Positions 34,601 through 46,931 of a DNA stretch of 64,000 bases are shown here, one piece after another; positions within the stretch are counted from its first letter, which is position 1; the number at the start of each line of letters is the position of its first letter. This DNA comes from Streblospio benedicti. Taxonomy: Eukaryota > Annelida > Polychaeta > Spionida > Spionidae. A model generated the notes under the pieces. That model saw only the letters and a list, made by a program, of their open reading frames with translations. It did not search any database and had not been told where the DNA came from. The position numbers and the translations under genes are program-made. The DNA is taken from assembly GCA_019095985.1 (NCBI GenBank), contig CM032662.1, forward strand, positions 20,792,703 to 20,856,702, read 5' to 3'.

Positions 34601-37600
34601 AATAAAACATATTGCGTGAATTCTGTATGGTCACAATATATAAACTGTGAAATACATCGATGAAATAATGATTTCTAATTAAATGTAAGAAGCCCAGTGG
34701 GGACTTCACAGTTCACACTTCAAAATAACTTTTCCTTCACAGTTCACACTTCATACTAAGTTCATAGTTCACAGTTGTCATGTTTAACATTTCACATTTC
34801 ATACTTTATTTCACACTGCGTAACCTGTTTCAATGCAGATTTCAGTCACATTCTAAGTGATAATAGCTGATCTTTATTTGACTGTTAACATTTCAAGGCT
34901 AATTATCTTATATTAGGGGTTGTCACATGTCAATCATACACTATAAGTATTACACATAGTGAAGTTAAGATAGGTTATGCTGGGAGTCCACTGGGCGGCG
35001 CTAGTAGACACCAGTTCCCACCAATGTTTATGTGATGGGCGTGTTTTGGCTTGAGCTATCCCTCTTGTAACATCGACCGACAGCAGAAGTCCTTAACTAG
35101 AAACTTGCTCCAAATGCTCCATTACACGGTCATAAAATTCCCAGTTTCACCTAGTTCACACCCTGTTTATACCATTCACGTCAATAGACGGTTACTTTGT
35201 GCCGTTTGATGCAACTTAGTGAACACTTGGCACTGATTTTGGCATAAGGGAAATGTTAAACATGTTAAAAATTTCTTGATGCAACATTTACATTTTGAGC
35301 CATTTGGCGCCACTATGCGCCAGTTAGGGGAGGTTTTGAAGCTCTACACATCACCCGGTGCTTGGGATGATGGTATCATTCTGGTCTCACAACCCTAGGG
35401 GTCGGGAGTTCGAGTCTCGTCAGGGCCACTTGATATAGTCAAATAGAAGCTGTGTCTACAGCTATATCAATACAGTGGTAGGAGCTTGCTTGCAAGAACA
35501 GTGAGCGTAAAATCTCTATACATAGGTTTGTTTGGTAGCTTTCTGAAGGTTTAGGACAATGAAAAGTGGTCTCATTATAGAGGTGGTCTCAATAGAGAGG
35601 TGGTCTTCATAGGAGGTTCCACTGTATATAGTGTTTGTAAATCATAGTTATATACATACTCCCTCCGCCTTATATGATGCTGGGGCCCATGTTCACACTG
35701 ACCAAGAAAATGTTTGAATACTAGAACTACCAGCATGTTAGTCAAGTTCAATCGAATCACATCATAATTTTTTCCCGTTGGCCATAGATCTAGTTATTGT
35801 GGAGTACGCCTGTATGGACTAAGATAAGTCTACAATAACTAGCAATAACTTTTTTAATATTAACAGCATTCCTACCTCACCATCATCTTCGACAGAATTC
35901 ATCCTCACTACTTCCCCATGGATTCTTGCCTCTGGTTGACATGTCCAATCAATGACGACTTCATCCTCTTCAGTTTTTATGACCCGCTTTTTCCTTGGTT
36001 TCTTGACCTCTTGATCTAATAATATGAAAAGATTATAGTTTATATATTTTCCCCACACATATATTCAAAACGTTTACTTTGCTAAAATGTAATTATAGAT
36101 GATATACAATTTTGGATGATTTGATATGTTGTAGATCAATTACATAAATTCTTATTCATTTCTGCAGACCTTAAATATTCCTCTGGTGAAAAATCTTTAA
36201 TCACTGATTTACAACATCTTAGAGGCAGTCTGACGTTATCTTTTACTTACCAATACTGAATTGCTCTTTACAGAGACCTATAACACTATTAACACAGTGA
36301 TTTATATATTTGGCACCTCTGTGAATTATTTTTGTTTTGAAATTACAAGGTCACAATCATTTTATTCACCTTTCAATATAGATTTCATATTGGCCTGGTC
36401 ATCAGTTTGAGCATCACTAATATCACTCCTTTCCTGATGTTTTGGACCATGAACAATAATTGCTGGGGTAAAAATGTCTATTTTTGAACTTTTTGTACTT
36501 TCTCTGATCTTTTGATTAGCAGCATTCACTGTATTTGTTATTGTACCCTTTATTGTATCCTTCAAATCTCTAGCAACAATTTGCACTGTTTGCTTTAATT
36601 TAGCTCCTCTATCTGTTTTTTCATTTTGTTTACTTTTCCCTGTTAAAAACTTTTCCCTCCAATTGTCTTGCAGCAATTCATTCAAATATCGCTCCCTATC
36701 TTCAATCGTATCCATCTCAAAACTGACAGTTTTGTTCACTTTTAAAGATTTTTCATCAGTATTTTGACTTGAAGTGTTAACATCCAATGATTGACTTTGT
36801 GACAATAATTTCTTCTTCCTTTTAGGTCTTTTAGGTGCAACTATGCCATAATCACTACCAGGTCCTGTTGATTGATTTGCAAATAAAGCATGTCTTTCAA
36901 AAGAATTATTTCCAAAGTCACAACTCATACTTTTTGATAACACTTTTGTATGACTAGAATAATTTTCACAATTTTCCATTTTATTGAGATCATCTATTGA
37001 TCTTGAGTCAAGTTTATTCAATCTTGATCTAGATCTACTTGCCCATGCTCTCTGTTTTTCAGAAGATTCCAAATACAATGATGACTGTTTTGTTTCATTT
37101 TCCTCTTGAAAAATTGTATGTAATCTCATCAAGTTTGGTGTTGACATTGTACTTTGCAATTGTTTTGAACATTTTGAACTTTTATGAATAATGTTTGTAG
37201 TATTTGAAGATCTATCATTAGTTCCTTTTGTTTCAGCAGAATTGTCACCTTCACTAGAAAATATATCTGAGAATATTCCTCTACTGATGCTAGCAGAATC
37301 CTTTTTAGACACATCTGTCTCTTCTGCTATGGGTTCTGTTACTCCTCTGTCACAAGTTGGTGGTTGTCCGGATTTCCATCTGCGAGAAGATCGAAATTCT
37401 TCATAGCTAGGAATCTGAAGTTTGGATAAGCCAACTTCTGATTGTGACTTTCTCATGTATGTTCTTTGAAATTGTTCACCATCTGAGCAACAATCATCAC
37501 TTGAGTTTTTTCTTAAATGCATATCAAGGTCGCTTGCACTACTTAGTAACTTTCTTGCAGCTACTGCTTTAGTACTGTTTACTTTTAATTTAGACTGAGA

Positions 37601-39851
37601 GTTTCCATGTTCATGGTAGGTTTCTTCTTTCATTTGAGAGAATCGCTTTTCAATCGCTTCTTTAACATCCGCTTCTGTTGAATCGGGGTCAAGATCAAGG
37701 GTTTTGGCAACATGTTTTCTAAAAGCTGGATTTCGTAGCAACGCAAGTGTGCGAGGGGTTTGAAGTGACTGAAATGAATTGTATGTATCTTATTAATATA
37801 ACAATTTCTGACAATTTTGAATAATGAAATGATAAGAATGTTCAGAGTTTTTGAGGCAGATCATTTCCAGTAGAGATGTCAATTTCTGCCAATTTTGATA
37901 CTAGAAGCATTGGTCGTGTTTTCGCCATTAAAACCATGGGGGTTGTGGTGGGGGTAGAACAAGGTAAACATATATCAATAAACCAATACAGGTATAATAA
38001 TATGTTCATATTTACATGAGAAGGACCAACATCACATCATGTACATGTAATACAGATGTTATGCTTAGGTAGCTGAACCAACACCTACTAGTCAAAAGTG
38101 ATGTGAATCCTCAAATAGTTGCATTTACATGTAACTAAATATTATCAGTGGGTAACAAAGTTTATGTTTGGCACAATAATTACGAAACTAAAGCTTTAAA
38201 ATATAGTTAATAGGTTGCACATACAAAAGTTCCATGTCTAGATCTCACCTGTTTTGATGTGAAACCAAGGTCACTAACTGATCTCTTTCGTCCATCGCCA
38301 TCTCTACCTTGAGTCTCTGTCACATCCAGCACCTTGGGTATTAGGACACTTTTTACATCAGCAGCAACAGGGTCTGACTTGCTATTTCTTCTAGCACGAA
38401 GATTGCTTAATTCAATACTAGTAGGTTTAATCACCTCCCCTTTTCGACGTGCTCTGGCAGGTGGCCTGGATAGAGCATCAGGTGATGGAAAATGATGATA
38501 GGGTTTATCCGCTTTTGAACTGTCTGCATCTATTTGACTAGTACTGTCAGTAAGGCATGAGCTAGACAACAAGCTAAGTGATGAAGACGTATCTATAGTG
38601 TCATAAGGTTTAGATGATAGTCCACATGTTTGTTCAGTTTCATGCTGTGAAATCCACGTGAATTTGTCATATCTTACATTATGTGCATCAGATTTATCCA
38701 TTTCTGTACATGTACTTTGAAAATCATTATATGATTTGCTATCCAGTAATGAGTTATATCTATCCAGTCTTGTTAATTCAATTTTGTCTTCAAAAGAATC
38801 ATATGAAGATACTCTTGAGATGTCGTTTGTTATCACAGCACTCTGATGTGACACTTTAAAATCTGGTACCTGGCTAATACTCCTATTCTTCACCGGTGAC
38901 ATGTTTATGCCTAGCTGTCTATATTTATTTTGATACTCTTGCCAATAGTCCACCTTACTACTCTCACCATAAACTTCCTCGATATTTTCTGAAAGGGTAC
39001 ATGTAAGTCCCAAGATTTCATTATTTCTAGTCTTTTGGTTTTCAATAAATTGGTCTGAAGACACTAATTCAGATACCATTTCTGTATCTGACTCTGTACT
39101 AGACCTTCTTTCTTGAGCAATTCTTTCTCTCATTCGACGTCTGAACTCTCTCACAGTTGCTCTTTTGCTCCTGCTAGCGCTTTTACCACCGTCCTCACTT
39201 TCAGGGCATCTGACTTGCTTCGTCATTGCTGCAGCACTTACATGCGAAATCAGCCTTTGTTTGCTCTGTTTGTCAAGTGGAGGTTTTGCTGCTACTGGAT
39301 TATTATTTGACAAATCTGATCTCGGTACACTTCCATTACTTACAATCTTTATGGTGTTGGAGTGACAGCTGGTATTCAAGCCAGTTTTACACTTTTCTTG
39401 GCTTGCATCCAAATAGTGGTATCCCTTTTCATGGCCAGTCAAAGTTATATCTTTATTGCAAGACACATTCTTATTTTTACTGGACTGACTGTCATTCATC
39501 TGACTCATAATTTCCACATTCTTAACCTCTTTGCGCAGACTATCCTCTTGACCCGCACTTTTATCCATTTTACACCACACATTATGTGATTCTGAGAGTA
39601 GTTCATTGTCAACTTCACTGGTAGCGACAAGTTTCCTCAGTGCATTGATCGGTACATTTTCCTTTGAATCAAACGCTTTCCTTCTTATAATGTGACTATG
39701 AGCACAATAAGAAGGCATGTAAATACTCTAAGTCTTAAATTAATGATCTTTATATTGAAAACTGTGATTTCACACTGCATGATACCTTGGTACACAGGAT
39801 ATGGTAATTCTTTGTACAGGAGGAATTCTTAATCTGCAAGTCTTGCGTATC
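24055..39851 (-). CDS. Dbl-family RhoGEF (DH-PH), multi-exon, 5' end incomplete
   Basis: Rho-family GTPase exchange factor. Exons, 5' to 3': 39851-39786, 39727-38249, 37768-36370, 36015-35876, 32830-32683, 32479-32355, 31381-31307, 31008-30826, 30661-30509, 26524-26295, 26168-26054, 25719-25624, 25353-25195, 24977-24864, 24689-24547, 24145-24055; 4,716 nt, about 1,571 codons in one frame. Two long exons encode a Ser-rich, probably disordered N-terminal region of about 1,000 residues. A CEDC...CEQC pair lies just before the DH domain, which starts at RKDTIQEIVETEASYG and includes the family signature KSFLMIPVQRIMKYPLLL. A PH-like domain follows (LGWNRND...GRIQFTQ to TTIWFNHMR), then a basic tail. 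The first ATG in frame is at 39716-39718; the exon at 39,786 is open but has no ATG, so it is either 5' UTR or continues an upstream exon. I cannot assign the Dbl subfamily. DH exons are duplicated at 28,205-29,097. Confidence 0.88.
25613..27675. repeat. Tandem duplication, copy A (intact RhoGEF exons)
   Basis: Contains the three working exons 26524-26295 (230 nt), 26168-26054 (115 nt) and 25719-25624 (96 nt). The same order of sequence recurs at 28,193-29,825. Homology continues into the foldback element at 27,676. Confidence 0.85.
27169..27596. mobile_element. G-rich MITE with ~35 bp terminal inverted repeats
   Basis: The left end CAATTCAGTATTTATGACAG continues into GGTGGGGTAGGAGGATTTT. 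The right end is the inverse (AAAATCCTCCTACCCCACC...CTGAATGGT). The interior is repeated units of GAGGGGGGG-TATCAATTTTTTCAC. Several runs of 10 or more G could form G-quadruplexes. Only the right part survives in the duplicate (about 29,580-29,707). Confidence 0.7.
27676..28191. mobile_element. Foldback element, ~200 bp inverted arms
   Basis: ACCAAAGTTAA at the left end mirrors TTAACTTTGGT at the right. Arms 27,676 to about 27,880 and about 27,990 to 28,191 are inverted copies with scattered mismatches (shared AACAAGGGGAAA-CCCTCT, TTCATGAATAATAATGAG, AACAATGTGGGTGGAGCTAG). No coding frame. A copy lacking the right arm is at 29,826-30,165. Its right edge coincides with the start of duplication copy B. 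Confidence 0.85.
28193..30165. repeat. Tandem duplication, copy B
   Basis: Second copy of 25,613-27,990. Differences from copy A are mostly one- or two-base indels, plus a ~430 bp loss covering most of the G-rich MITE and the missing right arm of the foldback. Confidence 0.85.
28205..29097 (-). pseudogene. Duplicated, frame-shifted DH-domain exons of the RhoGEF
   Basis: Exon counterparts at 29097-28867 (231 nt against 230), 28740-28628 (113 against 115) and 28298-28205 (94 against 96) keep recognisable splice sites but have indels that break the reading frame. Using them instead of, or in addition to, copy A would give a truncated DH domain. They lie between RhoGEF exons 9 and 10, so a transcript must skip them. 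They may be decayed duplicates, or an uncollapsed error-rich copy left by assembly. Confidence 0.75.
31562..31600. repeat. TA dinucleotide microsatellite
   Basis: An uninterrupted TATATA run of about 30 bases in a RhoGEF intron. Confidence 0.85.
33859..34395. mobile_element. GC-rich inverted-repeat element in RhoGEF intron
   Basis: Flanked by CCCCCCCATTACATACGTGCC at the left and its inverse (GGCACGTATGTAATGGGGGGG) at the right. A CCGGCGGCA motif follows each arm inward. The interior is very GC-rich for this genome and holds two diverged copies of a ~33 bp unit (CTTCGTC...GGCTTTAATG-ACC-TTGGCG) at about 34,199-34,265. Frames of 60-116 codons inside are open on both strands, but no transposase is recognisable. 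Probably a non-autonomous DNA transposon. Confidence 0.7.
34705..34820. repeat. Short-period degenerate repeat (TTCACAGTTCACACTTCA)
   Basis: Repeated variants of CAGTTCACACTTCA / TTCATAGTTCACAGTT / ACATTTCACATTTCATAC over about 115 bp. No coding content. Confidence 0.6.
35355..35500 (+). mobile_element. tRNA-derived SINE, family 2, copy 1
   Basis: Contains TTCTGGTCTCACAACC, then GGGAGTTCGAGTCTCGTCAG (a B-box-like GTTCGAGTC), then GGGCCACTTGATATAGTC. The same order occurs at 63,717-63,860. tRNA-like but without a complete cloverleaf. Confidence 0.6.
38249..39727 (-). other. Large Ser-rich exon of the RhoGEF
   Basis: A 1,479 nt exon (493 codons) with a candidate start ATG at 39716-39718. It is rich in Ser, Asp, Lys and Arg. 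A basic Arg-rich helix (REFRRRMRERIAQERR) is followed by acidic and Ser-rich linkers. Low-complexity composition suggests a disordered regulatory or scaffold region. No domain is recognised. Confidence 0.75.
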
Positions 39852-41257
39852 CTGCAAAAGAAAAGAAATAAACATGATAAAGACAATGAGATGATACATT
39901 GATTAATAGGCTGCAGAGAATATTTTCTAAATTTATCTACCGGTATTGTTAACTTCCAAATACCACAATATATGGTAATACAATGCTATTGCAGAGTTAG
40001 TTTTATATTGTCTAAGGTCCATGTACCATTTAAAAAAACTCACTGTTGGCCATTTGGCTTCATTGACCATTCATTCTGAATTCACCATATGTTTTTTGTG
40101 TAACATTTGTCACGTAATTTAACCTCAACATTTTTATGCCATGGGACATTTTGAATATGAGGCAAGACAAGTAAAGAGCTGCAGTACACACTGTGGAAAT
40201 ACAGCACCATAATCTAAGGAGGATCTAGTAATCAAGTTAAGCGTACAAGCATCCAGTAGTTTTCTTACATTTTTTAATAATTTTTTTCTTCCATTGATTA
40301 TTTAAAAATCACATACATTCAACCATTTAGCTAGCCTCAAAGATATGGAATATAACATCCACACTCAAAACCCATTTTGATCCATGTCTCCATACATTTG
40401 CACATTGTTCGCAGTTGACGGACTTCACTTATTTTAACGACTTTACGTCTTGCAGGAGCTTTTATACTCTAATCTATATTTGCCTAGTTTATAATCTCAT
40501 TTACACCTTTGATAGTAAATGATGTGTGATAAGATGTTTAACAATAGATACATGTTAATGCATAATGTACAATAGAATTTATTGCTTTTCTGAAACATAA
40601 TTTTCATTGCTATATTATAGTCTGATTTCTTTCTTTAAAAATAGCGTGTGTGTGGCATATCAGAAAATAAAATTGATCGCATTCTACTGCACATATTGTC
40701 ATAAAATTGTGTGTCATCATTATCCCGCTATAGATAAATTAATATAGGATATAGACTTGGATTATCTGTCATATTTACATCTAGATTATAGAAGGAATGC
40801 AGTCAAAGTCAACATTACAAATATAACACTTGTAGGTGAATCGATTTGTTGATGTTTGTGATAAGATAATGTAATTTTAATCCAACTTCAAGTAAGCAAT
40901 GATGGTATTTGTTTGCTTGAGGTGATAATATGCATAAAAATGATGAATTCATGGTCAATACAACCAACAATGATAATTATGTTGTGATAGTTTTTGTCAT
41001 GAAGCTTAACATTGTGATCATTCAAAATACCATACATTATACATGTATGTACTATAATGCAATAATACCGTATATTATTTTTAGAAACTACAAGCACATT
41101 CACACTCACTATGCTGTAGAATGCTGTTTAGAAATCTTAAGTAAAATAAATTCTCAAGGAATATACTTGCTTTTAGACTTAAACCAATTGAAATTTACTT
41201 GGACAGACCGTTATTACATGTGTATTATTCATTTCGAGTGTGTGGCCCAGATACATA
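39852..41257. other. RhoGEF upstream region, no exon recognised
   Basis: AT-rich sequence where further 5' exons of the RhoGEF would be expected. I see no convincing coding exon; a short frame at 40,930-41,313 on the plus strand has no coding character. Confidence 0.4.
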
Positions 41258-41640
41258 GTCAAAATCACATTCTATCATTCCGTGCAAAAATCTCCGCCAA
41301 TAACCCACGTTGATTGGTCAATCAGCGTGCTCAATTTTGCGATTGAAAACATGCTCCAGAGTGCGCGGACGGCGCTAGTCTAAACTCCTCACATTATCAA
41401 TACAGCCGCTGACGTCGCAACGCGTGTTCCGTGTAGCGGAGAGCAGAAGTTTAGACTAACGCCGTAGTAGTGGTCTCCGCGCGCTCAAAACAAACGAAAT
41501 TGACTTGCATGAGAATGTTATAATATGATTTATTTTAGAATAAAATGAATTTTAGTCATGATAGAATGGTGATTGACCACTCGATTGTCGTGTCAATCGT
41601 GAATTTCACGATTGACACTCCAATCTCGTGGTCAATTCCT
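41258..41640. mobile_element. Nested palindromes with CpG-rich core (element or promoter)
   Basis: Outer inverted arms are at 41258-41278 and 41558-41577 (ATTCTATCAT / ATGATAGAAT). Inside are a 24 bp palindrome at 41306-41329 (CACGTTGATTG/CAATCAGCGTG) and a 97 bp hairpin at 41369-41465 with 21 bp arms (ACGGCG-TAGTCTAAACT-CT). A near-perfect hairpin of about 31 bp arms lies at 41571-41640. CpG density is high, with CCAAT-type and TGACGTCG motifs. This could be a foldback transposon, or a CpG promoter upstream of the RhoGEF. Confidence 0.55.
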
Positions 41641-41659
41641 ACAACATATCCCTCTATAC

Positions 41660-44600
41660 TTTTTGGTTGTATTGATCAAACACCATAATCATTTTTACAG
41701 GTTTCTCTTTTACACCTTCTTGTTTTTCAGTTGCTCAGCTATTTGGCTAACTTGAAAATATCAGAAGTTTTCAGATTAACATTTTCAAGAGCATGGTTCT
41801 GTACCCTGTCTTGGACCATAGATAGTAGTACATCTTGTACTGTACTCCCTAGCATTGTGTATTTTTCTATTCTCTTTCACTGCACTTTCTACTTGTTCAT
41901 CCACCACCATACACTACAGACCTGCACAACAGCTTCATACAAACTGTCTCTTAAAATGTTCTTAGCTGTAGAAAACTTCTGCAAATTTGCCCTTCTCGGC
42001 TGAATCCCTAAAGCTTCACTTTACTTAATTAGGGACAAATTTTTGCTTTGCCAGATATTGTGCAGCTACCTTGAAGTCTCCTACATTTCACCCATTGTGC
42101 GAAGAGAAAAATGTCCAGCGCTGACCAATGCAGACTGGATCTCTATTCCAATTTCTATCACACAATAAGAGCAAAAGTAAACAGATGAGAAACGTAAATC
42201 AATCGACGTTTTAAATAGATGCTACTAAATGATGTCTTCAGTTACATTATGAAGTCTTCAATAAACAATTAAGTTTAGAATTTAGCACTGTAAACAATTT
42301 CAAATGCCAATAAACTAGTGTATGCCCTTGAATCTAAATAGAAATATGTCATAATATACACAAATGCAGATAGTAGAAATCCAAATAATGTTTAATATAA
42401 TGGTTGTTTCAATTTATGGCAACGTTTTCATTATCAAAAATCATGGGTTTTACAAATTGCAAGGGCTAGTCTTACAAATGTTCATTCTACATAGCTTATG
42501 TAAAATGCTGCTTAAGTATTTCTTATGGAACCCAAAGGTAAATATTCGAAAGACAACACCACTCCATTTTTAAGGTTGCAACTCTCAAATCTATGTGGTC
42601 AGTTCGATATCCTAATGAAAATAGACTCAGTTTGCCTATTCATGCATAATTTATAATGTATTTAACCACTTCAGAATTCTCAACAACGAGACCTTCAAGG
42701 TTTTTACAGCTAGTTCATAATATAAGAAGACTATTAACATTAGAATACAAAATTGGTATAAATATTAGTACCATAACATAACAGGCGAGGAGCTACATGT
42801 ATCTCACCAATAAAGAAAATTTTCAATGTCGTCATTATAACTAAAATAACTTCAATAATGTGGTTCTTATAACTACAGTTTATCCCAAAATGACATACAT
42901 GTAAGGTTAATTTTCACTGTAAGTCAGAATACACCATCCATAGTTGTCATTTTTTTTTTTTTCTTTTTACCTTCTATTAAAGTTAGAAAGTTATGAAGTA
43001 ATAGCTACTGGCTTCGAGTTTGGACCTTCTGAGTATTCATTTGTATTTAATGAAAAGTGAATAGGTACATAAACATACAGTCATACAGCTATTATAAGGC
43101 TTATATATCTAATAGAACAGAAAAATTGAAGCTAAGTTAGTTTGTATAAACAGGTTTATATGTGCATGATAAATGAGCATACTCTTGATGTACTTAATTA
43201 GTTGATTCAAGCTACATGTATGTGGTTTGAGGCAAAAATACCCTTCCAAGAATGAACACAAATGACATACAATACTAAAAAAGTACCTGCCATTTTTTTT
43301 TGCAATATATTTGTATTTATGATGGAAGTCATATAAAAACTGAGCAAGTACAAGAAATATTCACACTATAACTTACACACAAGAGATTGTCAACTTCATG
43401 AAAAAAGAAAAGAAAATTCTTTTTGAAGTAGTATGTAATTAACATGTAATTAACGTATTACTGTACATCACCTAGTTAGGCTAATATGACTACAAAACAA
43501 TACATGTAGGAATGTGTAGGAAATACTTTATAGTTGTAAAACAATGGCATTCATTTAATTTCAAGTGTGAAAAAAGACGGAATAATACATGTTGTCTAAA
43601 AAGTAAACATTGTAAATTTACAAATAAGCAGGAGATAGGATATTGGCATAAATCCATCATACACAAGTGTGCTCTTCTGGTGAAAACTTGCATTGATTCT
43701 TGAACAATGAACATATTGATCTGTTGATTGACAAAGGTACAATTATTCCAGGATTCCAGGCATTTCCTGATGATGAAGAAAACCAAACACAATGAGCATG
43801 TAATGTAAACACTTGAATGCTTTATTAATTTAATTTAATGATTATGAGGGGGGAAGGTATACCCACATTAAAAAACAATACACTTCATAAAAACAAGATG
43901 AAATTCCAAGGTACATGTAAATTGAAATCAGCAATTTTACCCAACAATAGAAAGACAATGTCATAACATGAGACGTCAGTGACAAATAATAGAATCTCAA
44001 GCAATAAATAATGAGAAATTTCAATCCATGGTGGTCTAATGGCACGCTGAATATCAAGTGCTCAATATGTTTCTCAAAACTTGCTTTTCATCAGCCAATA
44101 TTATATAGAGTGTCTAATGGTTACTACATGTACCCTGCAAAGAGCTACATCTGGGTTACTCACGTGCTTACCTGCGTAAGTTTGATATACCGCACATGTA
44201 TGCAGTAGACACATGCGTGGTTGCTGCTTCTTGCAATATGATAATGTGTATGGCATTAACAAACAAAAAATTCTTTCTTTTTGTTTGTATGGTATTAACA
44301 AAAGAAAAAAAAAATATTAAATTTCATCAGCACTGAGCAATATTTTCAAAACATTGGCCAAATTTTTATTTCATAAACTGATAACTTTTAAATGATTTCA
44401 TCCCTCAGGTTGTAATTTTTTACAGACGCTATCCATGCATACATGCATGCTTAATATGAATTCCATAAATAATGTCACGTGAAGACTGTTATATTACTAA
44501 TGCAAGCTATCCTTAATGTAGTGTTAATTGACACACAATGTTGACTGCACCTATGAATGGGAATACAATATGCACATATTTGTCATATCATTTTGCATTA

Positions 44601-45680
44601 ATTTATTATTAACCCAACAGGAACCTTAAGCTAACATTTGTCGAACAGATCGATTATCTCTTTCCATATGTATTGCATAACAAATGACTATTACTATCAA
44701 TATTTATATGAAATGGTTGATGGATATGTGAATAAATACAATTGTAAATGAGATTGTTTGTAGATACAATGTACTAATTAATTTAATGGCACATGTTATT
44801 TTCATGTACACATTAGAAAGTTGGCTTTGAGAAATACATGTATGAACAAATGCCATACTAACCCGGCTCAGAGTATTGTACGCATCCCAATCATTTAATC
44901 ATTTTGTATCCATTATTGACACAGATAGAGATTCTAGCCATTAAAATCCACACAACTTGGAAGATACATGTGCAAATTATTCAGCTGAAATTATCCAATG
45001 CCTAAACTTCATATATGGAAAGCAACTATTGGTATCCAAAACAACTTTCATCAACAGTTATGACTAACAAAAATGAATCTGGGAAATTCCTCTTGCATTC
45101 ATGAAAAATATACTTAAGCTCATAGCCTACCTGGACAACTTGAGGAGACACAAAACAAACACAAATATTTATTCTGAGCAAATTAGTGTAAAATGTCAAC
45201 TGTTTGAAAAGCTGTAGATCTTTGTAAATCCTTATTCATTCTATACAACTTGACAAATCAGGTGTATTGACTAATCCGCTAATGCTCAGAGATCCATTGT
45301 GGGACAAAAATGCATGCATGTTTGTGAAGAGACTTTGCATGGTCTAAGCAAATCATGCAGGTGAAGACCAGACCCATGCATAACACGTGGGAATATGACA
45401 CCACTATTGTGGATTGTGTGACACTGGCGGGGAAACTTGCCTGCATAAAGCTGATACCAATGGGTGAGAAATCAAAACTTATGAACATAATGATAAAGCT
45501 CATTAGCGCTCACAAATAATGTGTACTGATATATGCATTTTTATGGAATTCATTTGATTTTAGTTGATCTATTGAAATTAAATTTTTTCAACACCCAAAC
45601 TTTTACCACCATGAGGGAATGATGAGATGGAAAACTTGTTGGCTTGCTTGAACATCATAGTACATAATGTTAAATACAGA
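41660..45680. other. Gene-free stretch
   Basis: About 4 kb of AT-rich sequence with stop codons in all frames and frequent ACATGTA words. No coding exon, RNA gene or complete mobile element is recognised. Confidence 0.5.
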
Positions 45681-45683
45681 TTT

Positions 45684-45685
<2 letters not shown>

Positions 45686-45760
<75 letters not shown>

Positions 45761-45882
45761 TGTGCGTGTGCGTAGGATGCGTGTGTGTGTGTGTGTGTGT
45801 GGGGGGTGTGCAGGTGTGTGTGTGGCTATACCAATTATCAATCTGTGTGTGTGTGTGTGTGTGTCATTGTATCACTATACAG

Positions 45883-45917
<35 letters not shown>

Positions 45918-45952
45918 TAACAGTGTGTGTGTGTGTGTGTGTGTGGGTGTGC
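45686..45952. repeat. TG microsatellite cluster
   Basis: Several long (TG)n runs broken by (CGTG)n, TGGGGGGTGTG and unique spacers. A spacer sequence (GGCTATACCAATTATCAAT...ATCACTATACAGATGT) occurs at about 45,822-45,884 and again at 46,024-46,088, so the tract includes a local duplication. Confidence 0.95.
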
Positions 45953-46739
45953 AATTTTAAAAATGGAATTGTGGGGCACAGCATATTTTTTGTGCAGGTG
46001 TGACCACATATGTACAATTAATTTGGCTATACCAATTATCAATAACAATTTATACAGTGCTATACAAATCATTGTATCACTATACAGATGTACTTTGTCA
46101 GTGCCTGATAAAGACAAAGTGATCTAACAGTATCCTCAACAATTTTGGGGCCAGCAATTTTAAAAATGAATTGAGGGGCACAGTATTTTTATGCAAATTA
46201 CTGACCATTAATAAACAATTAATAAGAGCCCAACAGCAATTATTTCAAGTTCAGTATCTAATATTGCATACTCTATTGTATATAGGTTCCTGTTGTGTCC
46301 CTAACATTTTTTCTATGCTTTCATATGTTTGAAAAAAGACCTTTTATCTAATAGATTTTTTTTTGTCAACCTAAGACAAAAATTAAAAGTGTGTCTATTA
46401 TTATGAAACATAAACCACTTTCGTGTCTTTCAACGACCTTATAAGTTTTTTACTATTATTAATAAACCACTCGTGAGCAAGTACCTTTAGCCTTTAGCTC
46501 TAATAGATATAAAGTCTTTTACAGAACCCTAGGAATTCCACTGATATTAGATATGCAGCCTCAAACATCCTGCTCTGTTATAGCCTTTAAAACCAGAGTA
46601 TTCACTAGCAACAGCTGCAGAAGCAGCAGAACATGTATGCATGGGTGATCAGGTAAGGGTCAGCCAAGATATTAAGTATGTAATCCTGATGTGTTTCTCA
46701 GTTACTTGTACATGTATGACTTAGTTTCTTTTTACCAAA

Positions 46740-46931
46740 ATGGATACACCTGCAAATAATAGTCCCCCAAAAGTTAACTACAGTACACCAATAAAAACAA
46801 ATAAGAATGTCAGACTTCAACCTCCTACCTACTATAAGTGCTTGTTGTGTGACAAAGAAAACTTAAAATCATTTGATAAAGTAAAACTATTTGAAAATGT
46901 TCATATCCAATCTTTTGCAAGCTATGTCTAA
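46740..46931 (+). other. Short unrecognised ORF with a CLLC motif
   Basis: A 63-codon frame with ATG after TTACCAAA. It has a polar Pro/Asn-rich start, then YYKCLLCDKEN, which resembles the first half of a zinc-binding module, and then a stop. It looks like the 5' remnant of a gene or DNA-transposon protein. No continuation was found. Low confidence that it is expressed. Confidence 0.25.

Noticed and set aside
37191-37406. Plus-strand frame opposite the RhoGEF exon
   Set aside because: Shadow of the long minus-strand exon, which is in phase with its neighbours.
45627-45960. Cys/Val-rich open frames
   Set aside because: Translations of TG repeats; no coding meaning.
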